From NCBI GenBank assembly GCA_022824525.1, contig JAJDZT010000054.1:54414-118413 (forward strand): 64,000 nucleotides of DNA, read 5' to 3'. The stretch is from Silicimonas sp. (GTDB lineage: Bacteria; Pseudomonadota; Alphaproteobacteria; Rhodobacterales; Rhodobacteraceae). Positions 48,215 through 57,621 of the stretch are shown piece after piece. A model generated the notes under the pieces. That model was not told the DNA's origin and made no database searches. It saw only the letters and a program-made list of their open reading frames with translations. Made by a program: the position numbers and the translations under genes. Positions within the stretch are counted from its first letter, which is position 1, and every line of letters begins with the position of its first letter.

Positions 48215-48811
48215 TTAGTTTAAGTCTGTCGTGCTGTCCGCCACGTCCAAAGCGGCCTGTTCCGAAGAATACTCTTCCGGCAGATCGGTTTCGTGAAACG
48301 TGTAAGACAGCGTGATAGTTTTTACAAAGCGAGCGTCAGCATCTTCGAGTATCTCGGGCTCGACGAAATAGGTTACCGGCATCTGCACGGTCTGACCGGG
48401 TTCCAGCACCTGCAACTCGAAACAGAAGCACTGTATCTTTGAGAAGTAGGCACCCGCAGAATAGGGCGATACATTGAAGCTTGCCGTTCCGGCGATGATC
48501 CGGTCGGTCGGGTTATGCGCTTCATAAAAGGCAAGACCCTCTTCGCCGATGCGAATACGCTGCTTCAACTCAACCGGCGTGACTTCCCACGGCATCCCAG
48601 AGGCATAGGAGGCGTCGAAGCGTACGGTCACTTCTTCGTCGATAGCACCAGGAGCGGCATCTGCCACATCCGTCGCCCCACCCCAACCAGTTACCCGGCA
48701 GAACAGGTCGTAGAGCGGGACAGAGGCCCACGCGAGCGTCCCCATCGTGAGCGCCACGCAGACCAACTGCAGAACAGTCTTACGCTTTGGATCCATCGGA
48801 GTATCGCTCAA
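48215..48811 (-). CDS. ctaG: Cytochrome c oxidase assembly protein CtaG (Cox11)
   Basis: CtaG delivers copper to the CuB site of subunit I from the periplasmic face. The 198 residues have one N-terminal helix (about 12-30) and the copper-binding CFCFE motif in FSKIQCFCFELQVLEPGQ. The start is TTG at 48811: GGAGG lies seven bases upstream and TTGA overlaps the stop of the small CoxF-like gene. An ATG five codons in (48796) lacks such a site. Confidence 0.93.
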   Translation of the reverse strand: MSDTPMDPKRKTVLQLVCVALTMGTLAWASVPLYDLFCRVTGWGGATDVADAAPGAIDEEVTVRFDASYASGMPWEVTPVELKQRIRIGEEGLAFYEAHNPTDRIIAGTASFNVSPYSAGAYFSKIQCFCFELQVLEPGQTVQMPVTYFVEPEILEDADARFVKTITLSYTFHETDLPEEYSSEQAALDVADSTTDLN

Positions 48812-48984
48812 TTCACAACCTCCATTTCGGGCCGCACCACGTGATCGAAAGCTTGCATTGGGTCGCCACGCGTCACTTTCACGACCGTCAGGGCGAAAAC
48901 GACGGCGATAAACCCGACCAGCGTCAGGCCTACGCCGATATTCCGCGACTTCCGCCGATCATGAAGCTCGTGCGTCACCTTCAT
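48808..48984 (-). CDS. Small CoxF-like oxidase-cluster membrane protein, 58 residues
   Basis: A 58-residue protein with a single helix (NIGVGLTLVGFIAVVFALTV) after a charged N-terminus (MKVTHELHDRRKSR). It overlaps ctaB upstream and ctaG downstream by four bases each. Short membrane proteins occupy this ctaB-ctaG position in related bacteria and are thought to aid oxidase assembly; that assignment rests on position. Confidence 0.8.
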   Translation of the reverse strand: MKVTHELHDRRKSRNIGVGLTLVGFIAVVFALTVVKVTRGDPMQAFDHVVRPEMEVVN

Positions 48985-49907
48985 GCCATCAACCCTCCAA
49001 TGGCTGCATCGGCCAGCAGGGCCGTGAAATGCAGGAAGAGGTAGTAGAGCGACAGTTTGAAGAACTTTTTCTCGACCGCGTAATTGTCGGCTTCGGCCGA
49101 CGCATCATCGCGCCGCCAGATGTCGTAGGCGCCTTTCAGGAACAGTCCGTTCAGGATCACCGCAGCAGCCATCGTGACTGGGCCACCGACAGAGGTCAGC
49201 GCCAGTCCAATGCCCACGGGAGCCAGAAGCACGGTGTAAGCCAAGATGTGACGCCGTGTGCTGTCGCGTCCGTGGGTGACCGTCAACATTGGCACGCCTG
49301 CGTCGCCGTAGTCTGACTTGGTAAACAGCGCCAATGCCCAAAAGTGCGGTGGCGTCCACATGAAGATCAGGCCGAACATCAGCACGCTTGCGAGCGACAC
49401 ATCGCCCGTTACCGCTGCCCAACCGATCATTGGGGGAAAAGCGCCCGCCGCGCCACCGATAACGATGTTCTGCGGTGTCGAACGCTTCAACCACATCGAA
49501 TAGATGATGGCGTAGAAGAATATGGTGAAGGCCAGCAGCCCTGCCGCGACAAGGTTTGTCGCCAGCGCCAGCATCACGACCGAAATACCGGAGAGCCCTA
49601 ACCCGATCGCAAGCGCTTCGCCCGACTCTACCCGACCCGACGGCACAGGACGCTTGGCTGTCCGCCGCATAACTGCGTCGATATCGGCATCATACCACAT
49701 GTTCAGCGCGCCCGAGGCCCCTGCCCCCAGCGCAATGAACAGTATCGCCGCGAACATCTCGACCGGGTGCAGCGCTCCTGGTGCAACAAGAAGCCCGACC
49801 AACGCCGTGAAGACCACGAGCGACATCACCCGTGGCTTCAGAAGCGCGAAATAGTCACCGAATGTCGGTTCGTACTCGCGCGGTGCGTTGATCGATAGAT
49901 CGGCCAT
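48981..49907 (-). CDS. ctaB: Protohaem IX farnesyltransferase (haem O synthase)
   Basis: CtaB adds a farnesyl group to haem B to form haem O, the precursor of haem A. The 308-residue UbiA-family membrane enzyme shows the Asp-rich sites NMWYDADIDAVMRRTAKRP and a second acidic loop MLTVTHGRDSTRRHIL. Eight or nine helices are visible. It follows ctaC by three bases and overlaps the CoxF-like gene. Confidence 0.95.
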   Translation of the reverse strand: MADLSINAPREYEPTFGDYFALLKPRVMSLVVFTALVGLLVAPGALHPVEMFAAILFIALGAGASGALNMWYDADIDAVMRRTAKRPVPSGRVESGEALAIGLGLSGISVVMLALATNLVAAGLLAFTIFFYAIIYSMWLKRSTPQNIVIGGAAGAFPPMIGWAAVTGDVSLASVLMFGLIFMWTPPHFWALALFTKSDYGDAGVPMLTVTHGRDSTRRHILAYTVLLAPVGIGLALTSVGGPVTMAAAVILNGLFLKGAYDIWRRDDASAEADNYAVEKKFFKLSLYYLFLHFTALLADAAIGGLMA

Positions 49908-49910
49908 GCT

Positions 49911-50792
49911 TTACTCGCTCGCCGCGACCTGAACGCGACCCGGCTCGACATAGCGACCGGCGGTCTGCGTCTCTGCAACCCAGGCGTCATAGTCGGCCTG
50001 ACTCACTGCTTTGACTGTGATTGGCATGTAAGCGTGGCTCAGGCCGCACAGCTCGGAGCACTGACCGAAGTAAACGCCTTCCATACCTTCATCGACCTCA
50101 AACCAGAGCTCTGCCAGACGACCCGGCACCGCATCCTGCTTCACGCCGAACGCCGGGATGGTCCAAGCGTGGATCACATCCGCGCCGGTGACCTGAATGA
50201 CAACGGTTTTGCCTGTCGGCACGACGACGGCGGTGTCGGTCGCCAAAAGGAACTCGTCATCCGAATAACCGAGTTCTGCAAGCTGCTCGGACACTTCAGG
50301 GGTCAATTGGTTTCCATAGTCGGAGCCAACCATGTAGCTGTCGAACTCGATTTCATGATCAGGGTATTCGTACCCCCAGTACCACTGGTAGCCGGTCGCC
50401 TTTACGAAGACGTCCGGCTCGGGAATTTCCTGCTGTTTGAACAGAACCGGAAGCGAGAAGGCGCCGATAAACACGAGGATAACGATAGGAATGACGGTCC
50501 AGGCGACTTCGATTGGCGTATTGTGTGTGAAGGTCGCCGGTTCCGGGTTTGCCTTGCGGTTGTAGCGCAAGATGCAAATCGCCAGAAGCGCCATCACGAA
50601 GATCGAAATCGCCGTAATGATCACCAGAAGCATGCTGTCGAGCCAAACGAGGTCGCGCATCAGTTCCGTCGCTGGCTGTTGGAAGCCCATCAGGCCCTGT
50701 TCCGGGGCTCCAATGACTTCAAGGTCCTGCGCAAAAGCGGCCCCACCCGTGAGCGTGGCAAACAGGCTTGTGACTAGAGTTTTCAGACGCAT
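49911..50792 (-). CDS. ctaC: Cytochrome c oxidase subunit II
   Basis: Subunit II carries the CuA centre that accepts electrons from cytochrome c. About 293 residues with a signal peptide ([17 protein letters not shown]), two helices (about 55-75 and 95-115) and the CuA ligands in [16 protein letters not shown] plus an upstream His in [15 protein letters not shown]. The start MRLKTLVTS has AGGAAAG upstream. ctaD (subunit I) is not in the window, which is common in Rhodobacter relatives. First gene of the cluster and divergent from tldD. Confidence 0.96.
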   Translation of the reverse strand: MRLKTLVTSLFATLTGGAAFAQDLEVIGAPEQGLMGFQQPATELMRDLVWLDSMLLVIITAISIFVMALLAICILRYNRKANPEPATFTHNTPIEVAWTVIPIVILVFIGAFSLPVLFKQQEIPEPDVFVKATGYQWYWGYEYPDHEIEFDSYMVGSDYGNQLTPEVSEQLAELGYSDDEFLLATDTAVVVPTGKTVVIQVTGADVIHAWTIPAFGVKQDAVPGRLAELWFEVDEGMEGVYFGQCSELCGLSHAYMPITVKAVSQADYDAWVAETQTAGRYVEPGRVQVAASE

Positions 50793-50960
50793 GTGCTGTC
50801 TTTCCTGAATCCAGATACGTTCCCTGCCGGCCCCCCTGACGAGCAACATGACCGGCCTGTTGTTCTTCCGGCGCTAAAAACCATATTAGAGCTTCAGGAA
50901 CAAGCGCGTCAGTTGCGGCATTCAGCCGCCCGTCACGCCTCAGGAAAGGCCGCATAGACC

Positions 50961-52385
50961 ATGTCTCAGTCCGCCCCGTTTCGTCCGTTCGAAACCTTGA
51001 TCGATCAGGAGACGGCGTTGTCGCTCCTGCGAGAAGCCACTGCTGGTGCCGATGATGGCGAGTTGTTTCTTGAACGCCGCCGCGCCGAGGTCCTGTCTTA
51101 CGATGATGGTCGGGTCAGAAATGCAAGTTACAATGCCGCAGAAGGGTTTGGTTTGCGGGCAGTCCGGGGAGAAACGGCCGGATACGCGCACTCAACCGAG
51201 ATCAGCGAAGCGGCTCTCCGCCGTGCTGTAGACACTGCCCGTCTTGCGGTTGGCGATGGCGGAGGAACAATCGCCGATGCACCAGTTCAGACGAACCGGA
51301 AGCTCTATGGAGATGATGATCCGATCTCTGATGCCACGTTTCCGGTCAAGATCGACGTATTGAAGGAAATTGACGCCTATGCCCGAGCAAAAGATTCTCG
51401 GGTCGTCCAAGTTTCCGCAACGTTGTCTGCTTCCCTGCAAGAAGTCGTGATTCTCCGCCCTGAGGCTGGCGCCGTTACGGATATTCGTCCTATGGCGCGC
51501 CTGAATATCTCTGTCATCGTCGAAGAAAACGGACGTCGGGAAAGCGGCGGGACCGGCGGCGGCGGTCGATACGGCCTTGATGGGCTGATCGCGCCGGAAA
51601 ACTGGAAGTCCATGGTGGATGAGGCGCTGCGCATTGCCCTTGTCAATCTTGAGGCTGTTCCCGCACCGGCCGGTGTTATGGATGTGGCCTTGGGCGCGGG
51701 ATGGCCCGGCATTCTTCTGCACGAAGCGATCGGCCATGGTTTGGAAGGCGATTTCAATCGAAAGGGAACTTCGGCGTTTGCGGGGCTGATGGGCCAGCAG
51801 ATTGCCGCAAAGGGCGTTACCGTCCTGGACGACGGAACAATCCCCGATCGTCGCGGTTCGATTACTGTCGACGACGAAGGCACCCCTTCCGGCAAAAACA
51901 CTTTGATCGAGGACGGGGTCCTCGTCGGCTACATGCAGGATAGACAGAATGCACGATTGATGGGGGTTGCGCCGACTGGAAACGGACGGAGGGAAAGCTT
52001 TGCTCATGCCCCCATGCCGCGCATGACCAACACTTACATGCTCGCTGGAGACGCCCAGCCCGAGGAGATCGTGGCAGATGTCAAAGATGGTATATATGCC
52101 GTTGGCTTCGGCGGTGGGCAGGTCGATATCACAAATGGCAAGTTCGTCTTTTCCTGTACGGAAGCCTACCGTGTTCAGAATGGCAAAGTTGGCGCACCTA
52201 TCAAAGGGGCGACATTGATCGGCGATGGTGCGACTGCGCTCAAACAAATCCGTGCTGTCGGAAACGATATGGCTCTCGACCCCGGCATCGGCATGTGCGG
52301 CAAGTCTGGCCAATGGGTTCCGGTCGGCGTGGGGCAGCCGACCCTTCTCATCGGAGGTCTAACCGTGGGCGGAGCAGCGGCGTAA
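50961..52385 (+). CDS. tldD: Metalloprotease TldD
   Basis: TldD with TldE forms a metalloprotease that degrades unfolded peptides and matures some small peptide antibiotics. The 474 residues contain HEAIGH in LLHEAIGHGLEGDFNRK near residue 254, the HExxxH zinc motif, and the barrel ends YAVGFGGGQVDITNG. tldE is not in the window. Divergent from ctaC with 168 bases between; no strong repeat is seen in that gap. Confidence 0.94.
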   Translation: MSQSAPFRPFETLIDQETALSLLREATAGADDGELFLERRRAEVLSYDDGRVRNASYNAAEGFGLRAVRGETAGYAHSTEISEAALRRAVDTARLAVGDGGGTIADAPVQTNRKLYGDDDPISDATFPVKIDVLKEIDAYARAKDSRVVQVSATLSASLQEVVILRPEAGAVTDIRPMARLNISVIVEENGRRESGGTGGGGRYGLDGLIAPENWKSMVDEALRIALVNLEAVPAPAGVMDVALGAGWPGILLHEAIGHGLEGDFNRKGTSAFAGLMGQQIAAKGVTVLDDGTIPDRRGSITVDDEGTPSGKNTLIEDGVLVGYMQDRQNARLMGVAPTGNGRRESFAHAPMPRMTNTYMLAGDAQPEEIVADVKDGIYAVGFGGGQVDITNGKFVFSCTEAYRVQNGKVGAPIKGATLIGDGATALKQIRAVGNDMALDPGIGMCGKSGQWVPVGVGQPTLLIGGLTVGGAAA

Positions 52386-52444
52386 TCCTGCCGGACAAGC
52401 GTGTCTTGACCCACACGGCCACACCTTAGCCACTTTTGCGCCGC

Positions 52445-52468
52445 ATTCTGGACGTAAGTGTCCAGAAT
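52445..52468. terminator. Perfect 9-base inverted repeat between tldD and the zinc-finger gene
   Basis: ATTCTGGAC (52445-52453), GTAAGT spacer, GTCCAGAAT (52460-52468). It is 60 bases after tldD and 38 before the start of the zinc-finger gene. It could be a terminator without a T-run or an operator of the small downstream gene. Confidence 0.5.
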
Positions 52469-52505
52469 TGTCGCAGAAGTTTAGGCAGTGGAGGCGGTGT
52501 TCGTC

Positions 52506-52742
52506 ATGGCTATGTTTGAAATTGACAGACCCTACCGGAAGCGTCCTCCGGAACCGATCAAACGGCGGTGCCATCGCTGCCACGCGACAGGCTCTTGCGC
52601 ATGCGGGGCCTGCGGTGGCTCTGGGAAGGTAGCCACAAGCCGCAATGTATTCGGCGAACCCAATTTCATCCGCTGCTCTGCTTGCTTTGGGCGCAAGACA
52701 AGACGCTGCACCACCTGCTCTGGCGTCGGCTTCATCGTCTGA
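52506..52742 (+). CDS. Stand-alone DnaJ-type zinc-finger protein
   Basis: A 78-residue protein that is nearly all cysteine-rich motif: RCHRCHATGSCACGACGGSG and then RCSACFGRKTRRCTTCSGVG, four CxxC-type pairs with GxG after some, the layout of the DnaJ central domain without J or client domains. Such domains in plants (BSD2) act as chaperones. The start is uncertain: ATG at 52506 or 52512, with GTG at 52488 as another choice; GGAGG lies at 52489. Confidence 0.75.
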   Translation: MAMFEIDRPYRKRPPEPIKRRCHRCHATGSCACGACGGSGKVATSRNVFGEPNFIRCSACFGRKTRRCTTCSGVGFIV

Positions 52743-52873
52743 GAAAGACCCCGCTTGAGGCCGACATGGTTGTCGACAGTCTTGCGCAATCTGGCGAAAG
52801 CTTGGCCTATCTTGACCTCTGACGCGTTCGATATTCGCTTGACCGTCGGCCCATCTCCTAGAAACTCGTTTGC

Positions 52874-53344
52874 ATGCAGCTGCGCTCAGTCAACCCAATC
52901 GACATCGACCCGCTTGCCAAGCTTTGGTACGACGGATGGATGGAAGCGCATCTTGCCCATGTACCCGAGGAGTTAACGGCCAAACGAACCTTGGAGAGCT
53001 TTCGTAGCCGTCTCATCGAATTTGGAAACGACCTACGCACCGCGGGTCCCATCGGCACACCTCTCGGCTTTTGCGCGATACGGGAGAACGAGCTTGACCA
53101 ATTGTTCGTTGCGCCGGCCGCCCGTGGCACGGGTCTTGCCCGAGATCTTTTGTCTGATGGCGAAACAAGGCTCAAAGAAAATGGCACCGAACGTGCGCAT
53201 CTTCTTTGCTTGATCGAGAACACCCGCGCGGCGCGGTTCTACGCCCGCCATGGATGGGAAGACATGGGTGTGTTCCACGAGGCCGTCCAGACCGAGGACG
53301 GCCCCTTTTCTTTCGATGTCCTGCGGTTCGAAAAAACACTTTGA
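52874..53344 (+). CDS. GNAT family N-acetyltransferase
   Basis: A 156-residue acetyltransferase: ELDQLFVAPAARGTGLARDL is the beta4-helix3 acetyl-CoA motif (ARGTGLA), and NTRAARFYARHGWEDMG is the later beta5-helix segment. Substrate unknown. There is only a weak ribosome site. The gap 52743-52873 upstream shows no motif. Confidence 0.87.
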   Translation: MQLRSVNPIDIDPLAKLWYDGWMEAHLAHVPEELTAKRTLESFRSRLIEFGNDLRTAGPIGTPLGFCAIRENELDQLFVAPAARGTGLARDLLSDGETRLKENGTERAHLLCLIENTRAARFYARHGWEDMGVFHEAVQTEDGPFSFDVLRFEKTL

Positions 53345-53506
53345 TGGCGTGTTGGTGGCTTTGGATGCGTCGCAGAACGCACCAGCGGCGTTAACTCTCT
53401 AAGACATATGACGCGAATTTCGGCTGCGAACTTATCCTCGGATAAAGAACGCGCCGAATCTGACGACAGACCTCCCCGAAAATAGCGAGAATGAAAAATT
53501 GTACCA

Positions 53507-53522
53507 TTAAGGCTGCATTAAC
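53507..53522 (+). promoter_or_regulatory. CtrA box (TTAA-N7-TTAAC) upstream of dprA
   Basis: TTAA-GGCTGCA-TTAAC, a perfect full CtrA consensus, ending 43 bases before the dprA ATG. This is almost the same spacing as at comM (47). The 220-base gap from 53345 to 53564 also holds a small palindrome TTATCC-TC-GGATAA at 53432-53445 of unknown meaning. Confidence 0.7.
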
Positions 53523-53564
53523 CTCGCCTCACGATAACCAACTCAGCAAGCAGGCGGAGGCAGG

Positions 53565-54704
53565 ATGGCCAAGGATTTATCCCCTTCCACCCACCCTCTC
53601 ACCCCACCCCTCACAGAGGAAGAGTGGCACTTCTGGCTCCGCCTCTTGCGATCACGCCGGGTCGGCGTCAGCACTTTCTTCCGATTGATGGGTGAATTTG
53701 GGTCAGCGCAAGTCGCTCTCGCTGCGCTGCCATCGATTGCTGCGGACGCCGGCGTGAAGAACTATCAGCCTTGCTCGCAAAAGGCTGCAGAGGATGAATG
53801 GCATAGAGCCAGGCAAGCCGGGGCAGTCCCGATTGCCTTCGGATCGCCGGACTATCCTGACACCCTTGCCCAGATTCCCGACCCGCCGCCGTTTCTTTGG
53901 TGCCTTGGAAACGCGGAACTCATGCGAAAGCCAATAATTGCCGTCGTGGGCGCGCGAAATGCGTCATCCCTCGGGACGAGGATGGCCAGAAAACTATCGA
54001 AGGAACTCGGGGAGGAAGGCTTTGTCGTCGTTTCTGGCCTCGCTCGCGGGATCGACGCCGCAGCCCACCATGCATCGATTGACACCGGGACGATCGCCGT
54101 CATGGCCGGCGGGGTCGACGTTGTCTATCCGACCGAGAACGCCGTTCTCGCACAAGAGATTGAAGGTGCCGGACTTCGTATCAGCGAAATCGCGATGTCG
54201 CAGCAACCCTTCGCCCGTCATTTCCCACGACGCAACAGAATCGTCTCCGGCATCGCTCGAGCCGTTGTTGTCATAGAAGCGGCGGCCAAAAGTGGCAGCC
54301 TCATCACAGCTCGAACGGCACTCGATCAAGGCCGCGACGTCATGGCCGTGCCCGGACATCCTTTCGACCCGCGGGGGTCAGGGTGCAACATGTTGATCCG
54401 CGATGGCGCCACATTGGTGCGGGGTGCGGCCGACGTGATCGATGCGCTTAATACACCCGCCGTTGTTTCCCCCACGCAAGCTCCGGCGACCAAAGAACCG
54501 CCCGCAAAGCCTGCATTTACGCAGCGCGTCGCTGATCTTCACAAGCAAATCCTCGACCGCCTCGGCCCGAACCCTGTTCCGGAAGATCAATTGATCCGCG
54601 ATCTTGCCTGTGATGCGTCTGTTGTCTCTCCCGAGATCACCACATTGGAAATTGAAGGCAAAGTTCGCCGTGAGCCTGGCGGCATGCTGGCGCGGACAAC
54701 TTAA
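53565..54704 (+). CDS. dprA: DNA-processing protein DprA (Smf)
   Basis: DprA binds incoming single-stranded DNA and loads RecA during natural transformation or gene-transfer-agent uptake. The 379 residues carry the Rossmann-type core IIAVVGARNASSLGTRMAR and VVSGLARGIDAAAHHASI, RHFPRRNRIVSG, and GHPFDPRGSGCNMLIRDGA. A C-terminal winged-helix (about 315-379) is present. GGAGG lies about eight bases before the ATG. A CtrA-type box sits upstream. topA follows after 130 bases. Confidence 0.95.
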   Translation: MAKDLSPSTHPLTPPLTEEEWHFWLRLLRSRRVGVSTFFRLMGEFGSAQVALAALPSIAADAGVKNYQPCSQKAAEDEWHRARQAGAVPIAFGSPDYPDTLAQIPDPPPFLWCLGNAELMRKPIIAVVGARNASSLGTRMARKLSKELGEEGFVVVSGLARGIDAAAHHASIDTGTIAVMAGGVDVVYPTENAVLAQEIEGAGLRISEIAMSQQPFARHFPRRNRIVSGIARAVVVIEAAAKSGSLITARTALDQGRDVMAVPGHPFDPRGSGCNMLIRDGATLVRGAADVIDALNTPAVVSPTQAPATKEPPAKPAFTQRVADLHKQILDRLGPNPVPEDQLIRDLACDASVVSPEITTLEIEGKVRREPGGMLARTT

Positions 54705-54834
54705 GGGAATGAGTGCTGTTCGAGCGGGATTTTCGGCACGCCCCCGCCGCCCAATTTCGTGGCGTCATTGACAAACGAAGCGAAGACCCCACATCTTCCG
54801 CCGCCAGAGCCCCGTCCCGTTTGAAAGGTTTTTC

Positions 54835-57378
54835 ATGCCCGTAGTCGTTGTCGAGTCCCCGGCCAAGGCCAAGACGATCAACAAGTATCTCGGCTCCGAC
54901 TATACTGTCCTTGCCTCCTACGGTCATGTTCGTGACCTGCCTCCGAAAGATGGTTCTGTCGATCCGGAGAACGGTTTTGACATGAAGTGGGAAGTGGCCA
55001 GCGACTCGAAAAAGCACGTGAAAGCCATTGCTGATGCGCTGAAAGACGACCCGGCTCTCATTCTCGCGACCGACCCGGACCGCGAAGGGGAAGCGATCAG
55101 CTGGCATCTGGAAGAAGCCCTTCGAAGCCGGAAAGCGCTGAAAGCCGACACGCCGGTGAGTCGCGTGGTTTTCAACGCGATCACCAAAAGCGCCGTGACG
55201 GAGGCAATGCAGAACCCGCGCGATGTCGACCGCGATCTGGTCGAAGCGTATCTCGCCCGCCGCGCACTTGATTATCTTGTCGGCTTCAACCTGTCGCCCG
55301 TGCTCTGGCGCAAACTGCCCGGCTCGCGTTCGGCGGGCCGTGTTCAATCCGTTGCACTGCGGATCATCGTTGAGCGCGAGATGGAGATCGAAGCTTTCAA
55401 CGCGCAGGAGTACTGGACGGTCAAAGCCGTGCTCGACACGCCGCGTGGCCAGAGCTTCGAGGCGCGGCTTACCGTGTTGGGCGGAAAGAAGCTCGAAAAA
55501 TTCGATATTCCCGATGAAACCGCGGCAGAACTTGCCGTCAGCGCCATCGACAGTCGCGACCTCACCGTCAAATCGGTTGAAGCCAAGCCTGGTACGCGCA
55601 ATCCCTCGCCGCCTTTCATGACATCGACGCTGCAGCAGGAAGCCAGCCGCAAGTTCGGATTCGGCGCGCGCCAGACGATGCAGATTGCCCAGCGTCTCTA
55701 TGAAGCCGGACACATTACATACATGCGGACGGACGGGATCGACATGGCACCGGAAGCGGTGAGTGCGGCACGCGACGCAATCAAAGCGCGCTATGACGCG
55801 AGTTATGTGCCGAGCAGCCCCCGCGTTTACAAGAACAAGGCCAAAAACGCGCAAGAAGCGCACGAATGTATCCGACCCACGGACATGATGGCAGATGTTG
55901 CCAGCCTCAAACTGGCCGATCCGGATCAGCGAAAGCTCTATGACCTCGTCTGGAAACGCACGCTCGCCAGCCAGATGGAAGCAGCCCGTCTGGAGCGCAC
56001 GACTGTCGACATCGCGAGTGCCGATGGACAGGTCGAACTACGCGCCACCGGACAGGTCATCACCTTTGACGGATTCCTGCGGGTTTATGAAGAAGGCCGC
56101 GACGATGTCGTCGATGATGACGACAAGGTGCTGCCACAGATCATGCAGGGTGAAGCTGCCAAAAAGCAGTCGATTAAGCCCGATCAGCATTTCACGCAGC
56201 CTCCGCCCCGCTTCACCGAAGCGACACTGGTCAAACAGATGGAAGAGATCGGGATCGGCCGGCCCTCGACCTATGCCTCCATCGTGACAACCATTCAGGA
56301 TCGCGGCTACGTTCGAAAAGAGAAGAACCGGCTTTTCCCGGAAGACAAAGGCCGCTTGGTTACCGTGTTCCTGGTCGAGTATTTCCGGCGCTACGTCGGT
56401 TACGACTTCACGGCCAAGCTGGAATCCGAGCTCGACGACATCACCAATGGCGACCGCGAGTGGCAGGACGTGCTGTCCCGCTTCTGGCGCGATTTCAAAG
56501 CAGCCATCGAAGATACCGCAGAACTCCGCATTACGGACGTGCTTGAGAAGATCAATGAGGTGTTGGAACCGCATCTCTTCCCGCCGACGGAAGACGGCGG
56601 CGATCCACGCCTTTGTCCGAATTGCAATGTTGGGCGGCTTTCGATGCGGACCGCGCGTTCGGGCGGCGCGTTCATTGGTTGCTCAAACTACCCTGAGTGC
56701 CGTTACACCCGCGCGTTCGGCCCTCCGGGCACCGAACCGGAAAGCGGCATCCCACCGGAAGGCAAGCTATTGGGTGAGGACGCCGGCGACCAGATCTGGG
56801 TGCACAAAGGCCGTTTCGGACCATACGTGCAGCGTGGCCTGGTCACCGAAGACAACAAGAAACCCCCGCGCCAGGGTGTACCGGAAGGATGGGAGCCCGC
56901 TGAAATCTCCTTGGCCCAAGCCGTCAAGCTTCTGGAACTGCCACGGCTTATCGGTCAGCACCCCGAAGACGGTGTGAATATCTGGGCCAACATCGGGCGC
57001 TACGGCCCTTACCTCAAGCATGCCGAGAACACATCTTTCAAAGGTGGCACCAATGCCAATCTCGAGAGCATCGAGGAGGTCTGGGAAGTCGGTATGAATC
57101 GCGCTGTGCAGCTGATCGACGAGAAAAAGGCCTCCCGTGGACGCGGGCGTCAGGCGAAAACACTGAAGGATCTCGGCGAACATCCCGACCGCGGCGGCGC
57201 CGTCGCCATCATGGACGGCAAGTACGGACCATACGTGAAGTGGGAAAAAGTGAATGCCACTCTTCCGGACAACACGGAACCGGACAATGTCACCATGGAG
57301 ATGGCGGTTCAGCTGATCGAGGAACGCGAAGCGAAGAAGGGCAAGAAGAAAACAACGCGCAAGAAGAAGGCGAGTTGA
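54835..57378 (+). CDS. topA: DNA topoisomerase I
   Basis: TopA removes negative supercoils by a single-strand passage through a 5'-phosphotyrosine link. The 847 residues show the Toprim domain VVVESPAKAKTINKYLGSDY and TDPDREGEAISWH, and the active Tyr in YMRTDGIDM near residue 300. One zinc ribbon CPNCN...GCSNYPEC is present near 600-630, followed by repeat C-terminal modules (PYVQRGL; YGPYLKH; YGPYVKW) and a Lys-rich tail. Follows dprA as in many proteobacteria. Confidence 0.96.
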   Translation: MPVVVVESPAKAKTINKYLGSDYTVLASYGHVRDLPPKDGSVDPENGFDMKWEVASDSKKHVKAIADALKDDPALILATDPDREGEAISWHLEEALRSRKALKADTPVSRVVFNAITKSAVTEAMQNPRDVDRDLVEAYLARRALDYLVGFNLSPVLWRKLPGSRSAGRVQSVALRIIVEREMEIEAFNAQEYWTVKAVLDTPRGQSFEARLTVLGGKKLEKFDIPDETAAELAVSAIDSRDLTVKSVEAKPGTRNPSPPFMTSTLQQEASRKFGFGARQTMQIAQRLYEAGHITYMRTDGIDMAPEAVSAARDAIKARYDASYVPSSPRVYKNKAKNAQEAHECIRPTDMMADVASLKLADPDQRKLYDLVWKRTLASQMEAARLERTTVDIASADGQVELRATGQVITFDGFLRVYEEGRDDVVDDDDKVLPQIMQGEAAKKQSIKPDQHFTQPPPRFTEATLVKQMEEIGIGRPSTYASIVTTIQDRGYVRKEKNRLFPEDKGRLVTVFLVEYFRRYVGYDFTAKLESELDDITNGDREWQDVLSRFWRDFKAAIEDTAELRITDVLEKINEVLEPHLFPPTEDGGDPRLCPNCNVGRLSMRTARSGGAFIGCSNYPECRYTRAFGPPGTEPESGIPPEGKLLGEDAGDQIWVHKGRFGPYVQRGLVTEDNKKPPRQGVPEGWEPAEISLAQAVKLLELPRLIGQHPEDGVNIWANIGRYGPYLKHAENTSFKGGTNANLESIEEVWEVGMNRAVQLIDEKKASRGRGRQAKTLKDLGEHPDRGGAVAIMDGKYGPYVKWEKVNATLPDNTEPDNVTMEMAVQLIEEREAKKGKKKTTRKKKAS

Positions 57379-57537
57379 CTTGGGAACAGGCCTCGCTGAG
57401 GTCTTCTTGACCAAAAAAACTTGGCCGAAACGATCCGTGCCCCTGCGGAGGCGAATACAGATTTCCAGCGGTGCTGCTTGGCGTCCGAAAGGTTCGACGG
57501 ATCGGTTGGGGATGACCAATTTTTGATAGATGATGCG

Positions 57538-57558
57538 CTGCGGCGGACACTGCCGCAG
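57538..57558 (+). promoter_or_regulatory. Small hairpin in the topA-scoA gap
   Basis: CTGCGGC (57538-57544) and GCCGCAG (57552-57558) with a seven-base loop, in a 243-base gap (57379-57621). It could be the terminator of topA, 160 bases past its stop, or part of the scoA leader. Nothing else is seen in the gap. Confidence 0.35.
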
Positions 57559-57621
57559 TGCAGCGATTGACTTCGCGTCAGACGAAAGGCACAACCTCCG
57601 CAAACTTTGGGGAGTGTGCAG

